From contig JAISFS010000046.1 in assembly GCA_031263485.1 (NCBI GenBank), forward strand, positions 22,662 to 86,661: a stretch of DNA of 64,000 bases. The letters are read 5' to 3'. Positions 9,165 to 19,530 of this stretch are shown in pieces. The DNA comes from Deltaproteobacteria bacterium. Lineage in GTDB: Bacteria; Desulfobacterota; Desulfarculia; Adiutricales; Adiutricaceae. The position numbers were made by a program, and so were the translations under genes. How positions within the stretch are numbered: the stretch's first letter is position 1; the number at the start of each line of letters is the position of its first letter. The notes under the pieces are model-generated. The model was not told where the DNA came from, did no database searches, and worked only from the letters and a program-made list of their open reading frames with translations.

Positions 9165-11312
9165 CATGCCGACCGTCATGTTCGCCGGAAGGGACGGAGC
9201 GGCGGAGCGTGATCATGGTCGCGCGGATCCGTGAAACGCCGACGCCAGTGGGCATCAGCGAAAGCGTCCGCCGAAAACGGTTCGTTCCGCGGAGCCGGCT
9301 CGGATTCGTCCCCAGTCGCATCTGCCCGCTTGACCTGACGGACGCCTCCTGCCTGCGCACGATGGCCGGAGCCCCCCGGACAATACTGACCGCTCGTTCA
9401 CGATCGATATTCCTTCCGCATGGGGGCATAGCCGGGCTGAACCCCGGAAACCGCCTGGGGGTTCACATGCCTCATTCATCCATGCGGGTCGGGAAGATAA
9501 GCTCCAACCAGTCGAACGCCTGATCAATGCCCGAAAAATTCGACGCAATCCGCCGCCGTTGTCGGGTGTTCGCGGCCTCTCAATCCCCTTCGCGGCTCCT
9601 TGCGATGAAGAACTCGGCAGGACTTGGCGTGACGTTCATCTCGCCGGAACCAGCCAGACGGTCAGTTATCGAGGACGTCCTGTCCAGATGAGTCCAAACC
9701 GCTGAAGCCGGTTTTAAACCCTTCTAAATCCGAGATGGTTCATTTGGCGATTGTAACCTTAAGAAGCGGTGTAGTCGACAGGACGGCCACCATGAGCGGC
9801 TTCATGCCATAAACCGGATTATTTTCCTCACCAATGCCGTGGGACTCCGGCAATAGCTGGATCTTCGGTCGATCCGGCATATGTTGTGGAAAAGAGTGAA
9901 CTTGCGCCCATCCGGAAACAGGGAGCCGTCCCCCGGATTTCCGCTCTAGCGTCTTTGCCGTGTCCCCGATCTTCGCGAATAGCCTGGACACCGACCCGGA
10001 ATAATTTCAACGCATCCTGTCGGACAGACCTGATCGTATTGTGTGTTCGTATAAGCCTAAATCCGGATAATCCTGCACCATAAACATCGCCGGAGGATAG
10101 ACAATCGGTGATTCCGTTAAATTCCAGACAATTCGGGGATAATAGTCACCTTACACTCTGACTTATGATGAAAAAATTCGTCATCATCCTATGAGAGAAT
10201 GACTTAGGCATGGAATTAATGCAGGATTGATCAAAAATCCATGAAGAACAGCTCGAAACATTAATATTCAAATTGATCCACAAGGTTCGTTACAGTTTTC
10301 TTTGCCAACATTCATCGCATGGATCACAAACCCAAGACGTTGTCCATTTTGATGTCTTTGGATATATTTGAAGACGTGAAATGTTTGATTATGATTCTCC
10401 AAGATACATCATTACGAAATACCGATGCCATACGCCAAGATGATTCACAGGTCCCGTCTTCAAATGCCTCAGATCCATCGTTGCCTATGATTTATCTATT
10501 GGTGCAATGTTGAAAAAGTTCCATTCTGTAGATGGCAACCGCCGGGATGGCAGACAATGGATTCCAGGTTTCAATTCGATTCTGATCAGGATTATCCGTC
10601 ATGAATTCACATTTATTATTCGTCATGAATTCACATTTAAATGCTTCAGACACAAATCTTGAACGTCACTCATTAGAGGATTCGACAGTCCATTCGAGGT
10701 TAAACGTTGCACGATATGGGACATGAAAGACGGAACCGTAATAAGTCGGAACGGGAATCCGGGGCAGGCAACGCCCGATGATCACTTGCCTCAGGGAGGC
10801 TGATGGCAAGACGTACCTGTTATAGGGACATGACAGCCCATCTGTACTGATTGGAGCTCCGCCGCCCCGCCCGATTCTTCATCATGAATCCCTCGCCGGC
10901 TTATTACGGTGGCGTCATGAATATTTCTCTGACCGACTTCGATATACTGGAGGTCTGTGAAAAAGGCCCTTCCGAGCCTGAATAGAATGGCAAAAGCGCA
11001 CGTCTATCAATCAGGCCGAACTTCATGCCGGATTTGACGAAATACCGTCTCTGCGCCGATACGGATGCGTCAGGGGGATCCCTTGAATGAAAAGGCGCAT
11101 TGTCTCCGTGAAGTCCTCTTCAAACTTTTTACACATGCCTCATACTTGACATCAATGACATGGATACTGAACGGCGTAACATCAAAACCGTTACGCGGAA
11201 GATAACGGGTCCCTATAGAACCCCATGGTCAAAACGTCGTCGGTCCCGATCTCACGCAACAGCGATCCCGTATCGGCCTGGCTGACGTGAGCCAGGAATC
11301 CGTCGCTTTCAA
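9165..11312. other. Gene-poor region, becoming AT-richer
   Basis: No intact gene is seen. From about 9.7 kb the base composition shifts toward AT, unlike the core genes. Short stretches on the minus strand just after the receptor gene (11.0-11.3 kb) read as broken peptide in two frames, for example GFLAHVSQADTGSLLREIG and, shifted, RYLPRNGFDVTPFSIHVIDV. These may be a decayed gene, but I cannot name a family. Confidence 0.4.
10597..10640. repeat. Short direct repeat, 24-bp period
   Basis: CGTCATGAATTCACATTTA occurs at 10597 and again at 10621. There are only two copies, in non-coding DNA. Confidence 0.7.
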
Positions 11313-13394
11313 TCAAAACAGGTATGCGGCAGAGAGGACAAAATGCCGTGCAGGATAGTTGTAGTAACTGGGTTCGTATTCCTCGTCAAACAGGTTCTTG
11401 ACCGCCAGGACGACCTTGAGCCTCCGGTCTTCGCCATAATCGAAACCTAGATTGAAATCCATCGTTTTCCCGCTCCTGTATTTGTTCATTAAGACCCCAT
11501 TGGAGATAAATGAGCGTTTGGCGGCCGCCCTGAACGTGGCGTCCGCAAACACCCTCAGATCGTCACTTGCGTCGGAATCCCATTTTAGCCCTACCGAACC
11601 CCAGGACCTTGGTGTGGCGTTCCCTTTTGAGGTGGTGCCGCTCTCGTGGTCTTTCAGCTTCCCGTCAAGATAGGTATAGCCGCCATACGCAGTAAAGCCG
11701 GTATCGAATATTCGCCATGAAGCTCCAAGCTCGAAGCCGACCGTAGTGTATTCAGCGGCGTTCTTCATTCGCCAGTAAAAATGATTGTCCACTATGCCAA
11801 GATACTTCGACGCGATAAAATCCTTGACTTTGCTGTAAAACACCGCCGCGTCTATGAACAGGTTATTGTCGCTGTAACGCACCCCGAATTCGTAGCTCTG
11901 GGACTTTTCCGGCTTCAAGTCCGGAAATGGCATGAGGTACCCGCCCGTGCCTGTCAATTTCGAAGCGAGATCCGGAGCCCTGAATCCTTGCGAGTACTGC
12001 AGTCGCAACGACAAAACTTCCCAAGGCATGTAAACCAGACCTGCATTTCCGACAACATTCTCGAATGAATATGACTTGTTTGCCGATTCGGGAAACGCGT
12101 CCAGCCTGCCCTGGTGCGAATTGATCCTGGTATATCTGATTCCGGTGGTCAGCGTGAGGGGGTCAGCTATATGCCATACGTCCTGGATGAAGGCCGCAAA
12201 CGTCGCCTGTTTCGATTCGAAGAAACCGTACTCCCTGTTGGCCGCTTCTGACTCGTTTAAGAGCTGGTCGTGGACGAAATCTAAACCGATGTTGATTTCG
12301 TGGTCGCCTAAAGACAGATCACCCTGCAGGTATGCCCCGAAAGTCTTTGTCTTATCAACCAGCAATGAACTCAAAAGATTCGTCGCCGGATATTGGACGC
12401 CCAGTTGTTTCGTATTGCGCCGTTGATGATAGAGTCGGAAAGTCAATCGATCCAAATGCTCTATTAAATCTCGGAGGACCAGTTTTCCAACGATGGTGTC
12501 GCGCCTGTTTTCGGGGAACATCGACAATTCAGTCAGATCCGGATCGCCGTACGGAAGGTATTTCGCTATATACAAGGGATCGCCATACCATCTTGAGTTT
12601 GCCTCGTTGACATCAGAATCGTAATGATTGAATGTTATATCCAATTCGCCATTTTCGGAAATATATCCAAAATTTCCGAAAACACTTTCTGTAGAAAAAT
12701 CTGAGTGATCCAGCCTGCCCACCTTGGCAGCGCGCCGATCCCCCGCTTTCTGGAAAGAACCGGATACCCGATAGCGATATGATTCCGTATCCCCGTAAAT
12801 GGCGAGGTGCGGCGTGTAACCGTCGTTGGAATTGTCATAAACCAAATCGGCCCTCCCTCCGAAAGGGCGCCCATCGCCGCCCTTTTTAGTGATGACGTTG
12901 ACCACGCCTCCGATTGCCTCGGAACCGTAGAGCGACGATGCCGGCCCCTTGATGATTTCGATCCGTTCGATATCGGACGGATCTATGGTCAGGAGGCCTT
13001 TGTTCTGATCGTCCTTGAAGACCGAATTCTGGTTGATCCCGTCTATGAGATACAAAACCCTCATCGGGATCTGTCCCCTCAGGATCAGCATACCGTTGTT
13101 CCCTGGCCCGGCCCTGTTGACCGCATAACTTACTCCCGGAACATCCCTCATTTTTTCAGCTGTATTCGAGCCCGGATAGCGTTCTTCGATTTCCTGCTCG
13201 GTGACCACGCTGACGGACATGGGCACCTGCATCAGATCGCGCTCGGAACGCGTTGCGGTGACCATGATCGGCTCTACGGCCATCGGAGTCTCAGGGGGCG
13301 ACAGCTGGGCCGAAGATGAGGCGGGAAAAATCAAAACCGTCAAAACTGTCAATGAAATCACGGTTAGAAACTCTTTTTTGACTATAGTCTTCAT
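11313..13394 (-). CDS. TonB-dependent outer-membrane receptor
   Basis: The protein has 693 residues. I prefer the ATG at 13394 over the upstream one because GGGAG lies 8 bp before it and it begins MKTIVKKEF followed by a hydrophobic signal peptide ending near SSSAQ. A TonB-box-like EPIMVTATRS follows. The plug domain comes next (VLYLIDGINQNSVF, then IERIEIIKGPASSLYGSEAI, a standard plug signature). The 22-stranded barrel shows LRLQYSQGFRAPDLASK and LKPEKSQSYEFGVRY and ends in ...SAAYLF with the terminal phenylalanine needed for barrel assembly. It would import a siderophore, cobalamin or similar ligand using TonB energy; the ligand cannot be read. No tonB, exbBD or ABC importer is nearby, and the gene is less GC-rich than its neighbours, which suggests acquisition by transfer. 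Confidence 0.93.
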   Translation of the reverse strand: MKTIVKKEFLTVISLTVLTVLIFPASSSAQLSPPETPMAVEPIMVTATRSERDLMQVPMSVSVVTEQEIEERYPGSNTAEKMRDVPGVSYAVNRAGPGNNGMLILRGQIPMRVLYLIDGINQNSVFKDDQNKGLLTIDPSDIERIEIIKGPASSLYGSEAIGGVVNVITKKGGDGRPFGGRADLVYDNSNDGYTPHLAIYGDTESYRYRVSGSFQKAGDRRAAKVGRLDHSDFSTESVFGNFGYISENGELDITFNHYDSDVNEANSRWYGDPLYIAKYLPYGDPDLTELSMFPENRRDTIVGKLVLRDLIEHLDRLTFRLYHQRRNTKQLGVQYPATNLLSSLLVDKTKTFGAYLQGDLSLGDHEINIGLDFVHDQLLNESEAANREYGFFESKQATFAAFIQDVWHIADPLTLTTGIRYTRINSHQGRLDAFPESANKSYSFENVVGNAGLVYMPWEVLSLRLQYSQGFRAPDLASKLTGTGGYLMPFPDLKPEKSQSYEFGVRYSDNNLFIDAAVFYSKVKDFIASKYLGIVDNHFYWRMKNAAEYTTVGFELGASWRIFDTGFTAYGGYTYLDGKLKDHESGTTSKGNATPRSWGSVGLKWDSDASDDLRVFADATFRAAAKRSFISNGVLMNKYRSGKTMDFNLGFDYGEDRRLKVVLAVKNLFDEEYEPSYYNYPARHFVLSAAYLF

Positions 13395-13428
13395 CCTGCA
13401 AACTCCCATACGTTAAATCACCGGGCAA

Positions 13429-13533
13429 TCATAGGGCGAATGACCATTTCACCAAAAGCTGCTGTCCAGAAATGTCCATCCAATCCCACGGACTCAAACG
13501 ATCATACGCTGCTGCTATTTTCCATCTGATCAT
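13429..13533 (-). CDS. Possible small ORF, 34 aa
   Basis: An ATG preceded by AGGGGAT opens a short frame beginning MIRWKIAAAYDRLSPWDWMD. It ends 34 bp before the receptor start. It may be a leader peptide or chance. No homologue is recognised. Confidence 0.2.
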   Translation of the reverse strand: MIRWKIAAAYDRLSPWDWMDISGQQLLVKWSFAL

Positions 13534-13552
13534 ATCCCCTATACGAAACGGA

Positions 13553-13648
13553 TTACTTGCTGCATGAAAATCCTATCAAAATCATGGAAATTATCCGCGA
13601 ACCCGTAAACAACCGCCTAATCCGACACAATCGGATAAATCGTACCAT
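13553..13648 (-). CDS. Possible small ORF, 31 aa
   Basis: AGGAGG lies 4 bp before an ATG at 13648, the best ribosome-binding site in this island. The 31-residue product is basic then hydrophobic and ends IISMILIGFSCSK. It could be a leader peptide for the receptor gene or a tiny membrane peptide. The evidence is only the ribosome site and the open frame. Confidence 0.3.
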   Translation of the reverse strand: MVRFIRLCRIRRLFTGSRIISMILIGFSCSK

Positions 13649-16126
13649 GTATCCTCCTGAAATCCCTATCCCTTGACCGAAGGGCAAGACATTCCTAGTC
13701 CGTCCTCATCTCGGTCCCTCGCTCTCCGTTTCCTCCGAATGACCATAATCCATGGCGAGAGTCCGGTCATCGCGCCCTTTGACCTGCTCTGCTTTCCCGA
13801 TAGACCTGGCGAGTGAATCCGCGTCCAGACGCCAAGAAAGCTCCCTCCAACGTTTGCGCAAAGCAGGTGCAGCGGAGAATGTCGTTCTTCATGATCGGCA
13901 GAATTCGGCTGACATGATTGAAACCCTTAAACAACCCCATCAAGGCCAGGGAATATGTTCCGGGTGTCCGTCCCGGAATACCTGACGAGATCCTGTGACT
14001 TCAACGAGATCTGATGACGCAGGTACCTACGGTATTCGCCGAGTCAGGCGGTTTCGAATTGAGCTTAAACCCCGTATGACATGCCTGAGATCAAAAATCC
14101 CTGAGACTCGACGCCTCCCGGGTAGACCCTCTTTCGGATAAGGACCTGATACAACGGACGAAGAATCTGCGGGTGAGACAATTTAACCGGAAATTCCTGT
14201 ATTTCACGTCAAGCGCCCGCGTATCTCTTCAGGAATTCTGTAACCACCTCAAGAGCATTGGGGCATGATCGTACAGTCGTCATGTGACTTTAGGCGGCCT
14301 TCTGACCCGTCACGGCGGACAAGATGATCATGCGGTTCAGGGGTCCAGGAGACACTGGCATTTCTGACCTCATAAGATATCATCCCGGTAAAGCATCATC
14401 TGGAACTCGGGTTTGATTTGTGCATATCGAGTTTAACTTGCGCCGCCCCTATCCGCGAAACCGCGTGAGTGCCGGAGACGGCCGTGAGGCCCAGCCCACA
14501 AGCGAACACCGGATATCCCTTGACATTCATGATCTCGTCTTGATTCCGGCCAGCCTGAAATTTTCTGGCGCGGCGGAGACACCTCCTTGCGATGGCCAAT
14601 ACCTCCATTCTCACTTATGCTGGACAGTTACGGCCTGTATAGTTCCAGAGCTCCGTCACTATGGGGCCGGGACGGTCCAGAGGGACATGGAGAGCCCGTC
14701 CGGGGAAACCGATCCCGACTGAGTAAACCTTGTTTTGTGCCTCGATATGGTCAGCAGCTCAATCTATAAAGGGAGACAAGCGTATTTTGTCACAGAAACG
14801 GCAGGTAGGAACGGACAGATGAGAATCCCGAAAGCCGTGCGTCTAAAGTCGAATCGGTCTTAAACATCCTTTCACGCGTCAGACGTCAGTCCTGGCTCGC
14901 TCAAGTTAACTGCACCTTGCCACCCCAAGTCGGTGAGAGGCGGGAGCAGACGATTCCGTCATTCTGCCGCCGCGCACTTCCCCCAGGATAATATCCCCAG
15001 CAAGCGAAGCCGCCTGCAAGCCGCAATATTCCGTAAGATCGCATGCCGGGTCTTATAGCACCCTGCCGTTCCGCCTGTCAACACCAGAATCCTCAATTTT
15101 CACTGTCACGCGATTCGTCAATAATATCCCCGAATGCGGCAAAAGTCTAAACAATAAGGAGATTTTTATGATATAACCCCTAATGACAACCGGATTATTG
15201 ACAGATCTTCTTCCATTGATTTTCACTAATTTGATTTTTTCCTGTCGCCTTTGACACCGAAACAATCGCTAATATCCCTTTCAACTTCAAAAACACCTCG
15301 CCGTCCCGTAACCGAAATATCTGATTCTGTCTATGGCAGACAAGTTCCGATCTCGGCTCGGACCCGCCATTCATCCAAATTTTACATTGTCTCGATTATT
15401 CCGGTCTCAAATCATAATTTCTCGACAGGATTGCATTACCGGAAAATTTTTCATACTGTTTAATCAAGATTGATTCCACTGCAAAATTCCCATCCCTCAC
15501 CTCCTGGCAGTCATTTGAGGGCTGAGTATCTGGGTCAAGGGTGCGCATATGTGCGGTGGTTTGAGGCTTTAGCGCCTGGATGTTAATGCGATGGACGCAT
15601 AAAGATCCGCTTCCCTGTCGAGGTGGAGGGTTTTTGCAGTGGAATCAAGATTAATAATTCGGCAGGTTGATGGCCATGAACTTCGCATTGGAAATCACTT
15701 GCCGGATATGTCACCTGATGTCTGGTAACAGAAATCAAGTGCCACGCATGACGAGTGATATTGGCGGCATTCTTCATGTCGTTATCCGGCTTCATCAGCT
15801 GATTCCTGACTCCAATCTCTCCTGAAGACGCCGAAGAACAAGTATATATCCACATTCATCTTGACTTCGCCGTCCTGACGAACCAGGCGCCCAATCAAAA
15901 AACCGCGCAGTCATGAGAACCCGCTCGTAACGATTCTCGTGGAGCTTCGCGTCGGTCTCGACGGCGGAACGCCATCAGGTACCATTTCCGCTCCCTGTCG
16001 TTTTCCGTTTCGCTCAAGCGCACTCATGCTTTGGCCTCCCCGCCGGGGACACGGGACCTCAGGGGGGACGGCGAGTCTCGAGGGCAATCCGGAACCCGCC
16101 AGGCTACGACACGATCGGGGCACGCG
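13649..16126. other. Gene-poor AT-richer region
   Basis: No gene is supported. The listed open frames (for example 13752-13985, 14396-14614 and 15583-15855) have no clear ribosome sites and no family resemblance. I see no tRNA or transposon ends. Confidence 0.4.
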
Positions 16127-17521
16127 TCAGCCGGGGCCATGGAACGTCTGGCCGGACTGATCATCATCCGCATGAACGTTCAAGTCCAGGAGGCTTTCGG
16201 CCGCCGCCAGCGCATCTGTCGGCCCCGGAATGCCGCATGCCTTCCAGGGAGCGGCCCCGGGCGGCGGTTCGAGGGGGAGGCCTTGGCGCTTGAGCGCCCA
16301 GTCGTAGCATAATAGCCGAATCCGGTCGGACATGGGCGTCCACAGCGCCGGACTGGAAGCCGTATAAACGACCAGGAGCGGAGTCCCCGCCAGGGCCGCC
16401 AGGTGCGCCGAACCAGTGTCCACTGACATGAACAGATCCAGCCTGGCGCACAGGGCCCGGAACCCCCCCAGGGTGGTCCTCCCGGTCAAATCCTCGACAG
16501 GGGCGTCGGTCATGGCCGCGAGAGCGCGGGCGGCGATGCCGTCCTCGGGGCCGCCCGTCACGCAGAACGTCGCTCCCCGGCTGCGGTAGAGCCCTTCCGC
16601 CACGGCCTTCCAGTTCAGAAGGTGCCAGCACTTCTCCGGCTGGCGACCGGCAAGGCACAACCCGGCCTTGACGGCGTCGCCGGGGATGAGCTTGTAGAGC
16701 CCCGCCGCCTCCTCCTCGGCCTCGGGCGTGGGCGGTGCGAGCCTGGGCCGCAGGAGCCTACCCGGCCCTTCCCGGTAGGTCTCGTCCAGGGCCCAGGCGC
16801 AGAGCCTTGCCTGGTGTTCGGCCATGTGGATCTGGGAGGGCGGCACGGTATCGCCTTCCCTTTCCCCTGCAAAGCCCGTTTCGGCGCATTGCCAGGGCCA
16901 AGCGGGATCCTCGTAGCCGGGGATCCGGGACGCCACTCGCCGCCGCTGGCCCGCCAGAAGGCTCAGGATACCCGAGCGCCCCTTGTGGTCGAAGCCAAAG
17001 GCCGTGTCCCAGCGCTCGCGACCGATCTCCCTGGCCAAGCCGAAGGTGGCCTTGAGCCCAAGCCCGCGAGAGGCATGAGCGGTCACGTAGATCTTGTCCA
17101 CGTCCGGACTCCCGGCCAGTAACCCCGCAGCGGCGGGCCGCGCGACCAGCGCCGTACGGCACCCGGGCGCGAGCCTTTTCAAAAGCGCCAGACCCGGGAG
17201 GCACATGAGCGCGTCCCCGATATTTTTCAGCTGGTAACCTATGAAGCCCGGCCCAGAACTCCCGAAGTCGCCTGCGGCGCGGGCCGTCCGCCGCAATGCC
17301 GTGCCTTCGTCGGCTACGGTATACGGGAGGCTTGAGGCATTGCCCCGCGGATCCATCGGCCACGGCGCAGGCTCCTCTGGTCTTGCGGCCATCGGGGCAA
17401 CTCCAGAGTCGGTATCCCCGAAATCATTCACTGTCCGCTCCGACCGCGACCCTACCGCATCGATTTCCTGTTTCGGAGGCTTTCCGGGGCGCATATGACC
17501 CGTGCATTCCGTAGCCGTCAC
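16127..17521 (-). CDS. Glycosyltransferase family 9 protein
   Basis: The product resembles the heptosyltransferase fold. The N-terminal Rossmann half has GYQLKNIGDALMCLPGLALL, the family's nucleotide-sugar domain signature. The C-terminal half has LCLAGRQPEKCWHLLNWKAV, FCVTGGPEDG and DLFMSVDTGSAHLAALAGTP, the typical acceptor and donor loop. Such enzymes transfer a sugar, often heptose, in lipopolysaccharide core or related glycan synthesis on the cytoplasmic face. The exact sugar is unknown. The start is the GTG at 17521, overlapping the stop of the upstream amidotransferase gene by four bases (GTGA), which implies translational coupling. The first 90 residues are low-complexity and not part of the fold. 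Confidence 0.85.
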   Translation of the reverse strand: MTATECTGHMRPGKPPKQEIDAVGSRSERTVNDFGDTDSGVAPMAARPEEPAPWPMDPRGNASSLPYTVADEGTALRRTARAAGDFGSSGPGFIGYQLKNIGDALMCLPGLALLKRLAPGCRTALVARPAAAGLLAGSPDVDKIYVTAHASRGLGLKATFGLAREIGRERWDTAFGFDHKGRSGILSLLAGQRRRVASRIPGYEDPAWPWQCAETGFAGEREGDTVPPSQIHMAEHQARLCAWALDETYREGPGRLLRPRLAPPTPEAEEEAAGLYKLIPGDAVKAGLCLAGRQPEKCWHLLNWKAVAEGLYRSRGATFCVTGGPEDGIAARALAAMTDAPVEDLTGRTTLGGFRALCARLDLFMSVDTGSAHLAALAGTPLLVVYTASSPALWTPMSDRIRLLCYDWALKRQGLPLEPPPGAAPWKACGIPGPTDALAAAESLLDLNVHADDDQSGQTFHGPG

Positions 17522-19320
17522 CCCCGTTTCGCCTTCCCGCCCGCAGGTACCCCGGAGCGTCTTCTGACGTTCGAGGCGCTCGTTCCTTTCCCTGAAGCAG
17601 GTTTTCTGGCGGAAGCGTTTCCGGTCACGGAAGCCTTGCCGACGAGTCTGGATCCGGAAACCCTTGGGGAGGATTTGGCCCGGGAAGCCTTATCGCCGGA
17701 AACCCTGCCGACAGATTTTAAACAGGAAGCCCTGCCGGCGGGTTTTGACACGGAAGCCCTGTCGATGGGCTCGGCCTCGGAGGCTATGACTTCGGGCTTA
17801 CCTCCGAATGCCCTGACGGAAGGCGTGGCCGCGGAAGCCATGATGGCGGGTTTGGCACCGAATTCCTTGGAGGAAGGCCTGACCCCGGAAGCCTTGACGG
17901 AGGGCTCGTTCACGGAATCAACGGCGGAAGGGGGCTCGGTCACGAATGCCCTGACGGCGGGCCTGGGTTCGAATGCCATGACGGCAGGCCTGATCCAGGA
18001 ATCCCCGACGGCGGACCCGTTCATGGATTCCCCAGCGGAAGCTGGCTTGGCGCCGAAAGCCCTTACCGAAGGCTTGGGCTCGGAAACCTTGACGGCGGAC
18101 CCGTTCATGGAGTCTTCGGCGGAAGCTGGCTCGGCCCCGAAAGCCCTTACGGAAGGCTTGGACCTGGAAACCCTGCCTGCATGCCCGTTCGCGTGATCCG
18201 CGGCGGAAGCCGGCATGACCGCGGAAACCCTGGCGGCAGGCTTGTCCGCGGAATCCCCGGCGGAATCGGGCTTGGTCCCGGAAACCATACCAGCAGGCTC
18301 GATCACGGAAGCGGGTCGAATGACCCGGCTCACTTCGAATATGGATTCGGCCTCGGGATTGCCGAGCCCAATCGCCCTGGGGACAGGACCCTTTCCATGG
18401 GCCGCGAGGGCTGCCCTGGCGGCGTCAACGAGCCCGCAGAATAAGGCAAGGGAACCGGGATCCGAACGGGCCAGCCCCTCTGGGTGCCACTGGACGCCCA
18501 ACACGAAGCCAAACCCCGGGAGCTCCACGGCCTCGATCAGGCCGTCCGAGGAATTGCCGGTCACGACAAGTCCATGGCCCAGCCACCGGATGCCCTGATG
18601 GTGCCCGGTATTGACCTGCACGGTCAGGCCGCCCGCGAGCCCGGCTATAATGCTCCCCGGGGACAGGGTCACCTCGTGGGTCGGGCGGGTGCGAGGGATG
18701 CGCTGGCGGTGCTCCACGGCGCCTTCCACCATCGTACCGATATCCTCCCAGAGGGTGCCGCCCAGAGCGACGTTCATGAGCTGAAGGCCGCGGCAGACAC
18801 CCAGCACCGGAAACCCCGCCTCCAGGGCAGCGAAAAAGAGAGCCGCTTCCCAGCGGTCCCTGGCCTTGTCCTGATTGGCCAGGCCCCTGGGGAGGCCAGG
18901 CTTGTCCCTTGGGTCGGCACCCACGTCCCCGCCTCCGGACAAAAGAAGCCCCCCGATGCCGCCGGCGAGGCATTCGCGGGCCAAGGGCAAGTAAAGTTCA
19001 ACCCCGTCCACACCGCCGCCGGCCGTACCTGCGGGGACGCGGCCTTTGCCGACCAGATACCCTTTGGGGGGCCAGCCACCGGCGGGCCGCCGGAAAGGCC
19101 TTATCTCCTCGCCTTCCTCGGGAGGGGGAGGCGGGGCGCCCTCATCGAAATACCCGGGGTCCAGCCCCGGGGTGGGCAAGAGGGCCGGTACGGCACCGGC
19201 CAGATATATGGCGTCCGCATAGTTGAGGTTCAAACGGGCCTGGGAAAGGGTCCAGCGATCATCCCAGTCCTGGGCGGTGCCGTTGGCGCAAGTGACGCCT
19301 ATCAGCGGCCGGGTCGGCAA
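17518..19320 (-). CDS. Class I glutamine amidotransferase (peptidase C26) with repeat tail
   Basis: I choose the TTG at 19320, preceded by AAGGAG at 5-bp spacing, giving LPTRPLIGVTC and 600 residues. Residues 1 to about 310 form a gamma-glutamyl-GABA hydrolase (PuuD)-like amidotransferase: LLLSGGGDVGADP (oxyanion loop), PVLGVCRGLQLMN (nucleophile Cys) and VLGVQWHPEG (His and Glu of the triad). A proline-rich insert follows LLPTPGLDPGYF. After residue 310 comes a tail of about 290 residues made of imperfect repeats rich in Ser, Ala, Pro, Lys and Val, such as KPSVRAFGAKPASA. The known family is about 250 residues, so the tail is an addition. The natural substrate may be a gamma-glutamyl amide, but this is not certain. 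It overlaps the glycosyltransferase gene by four bases. Confidence 0.85.
   Translation of the reverse strand: MPTRPLIGVTCANGTAQDWDDRWTLSQARLNLNYADAIYLAGAVPALLPTPGLDPGYFDEGAPPPPPEEGEEIRPFRRPAGGWPPKGYLVGKGRVPAGTAGGGVDGVELYLPLARECLAGGIGGLLLSGGGDVGADPRDKPGLPRGLANQDKARDRWEAALFFAALEAGFPVLGVCRGLQLMNVALGGTLWEDIGTMVEGAVEHRQRIPRTRPTHEVTLSPGSIIAGLAGGLTVQVNTGHHQGIRWLGHGLVVTGNSSDGLIEAVELPGFGFVLGVQWHPEGLARSDPGSLALFCGLVDAARAALAAHGKGPVPRAIGLGNPEAESIFEVSRVIRPASVIEPAGMVSGTKPDSAGDSADKPAARVSAVMPASAADHANGHAGRVSRSKPSVRAFGAEPASAEDSMNGSAVKVSEPKPSVRAFGAKPASAGESMNGSAVGDSWIRPAVMAFEPRPAVRAFVTEPPSAVDSVNEPSVKASGVRPSSKEFGAKPAIMASAATPSVRAFGGKPEVIASEAEPIDRASVSKPAGRASCLKSVGRVSGDKASRAKSSPRVSGSRLVGKASVTGNASARKPASGKGTSASNVRRRSGVPAGGKAKRG
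17560..18330. repeat. Imperfect in-frame repeats in amidotransferase tail
   Basis: A degenerate 27-30 bp motif of the type GAAGCCCTGACGGAAGGC recurs throughout. A clean longer duplication is visible: GACGGCGGACCCGTTCATGGA starts at 18008 and again at 18092, an 84-bp period (28 codons). The repeats keep the reading frame of the tail open. Confidence 0.75.
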
Positions 19321-19530
19321 AGGCAACTCCTTCCAGGACCGGCGCGAACGGCACGACCCTCCGCGCCTTCCATCGGCCCTAAACGGGCGGGCCCGACAGG
19401 CCCGACGAGACAAGAGTCAAGCCGGCTGCCCCTGCGGGGCAACCGTGCTTAAAGGGGGTGCCCCGCTTGGCGCCATGGCGCCGAGGGCAGTCGGCATGGG
19501 CGCGGCGTCTGCGGGCAAGGCCACGGGAAC

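Noticed and set aside
13410-13750. Cobalamin riboswitch or Fur box before the TonB receptor
   Set aside because: I looked for the B12-box core and for a Fur-like inverted repeat and found neither convincingly.
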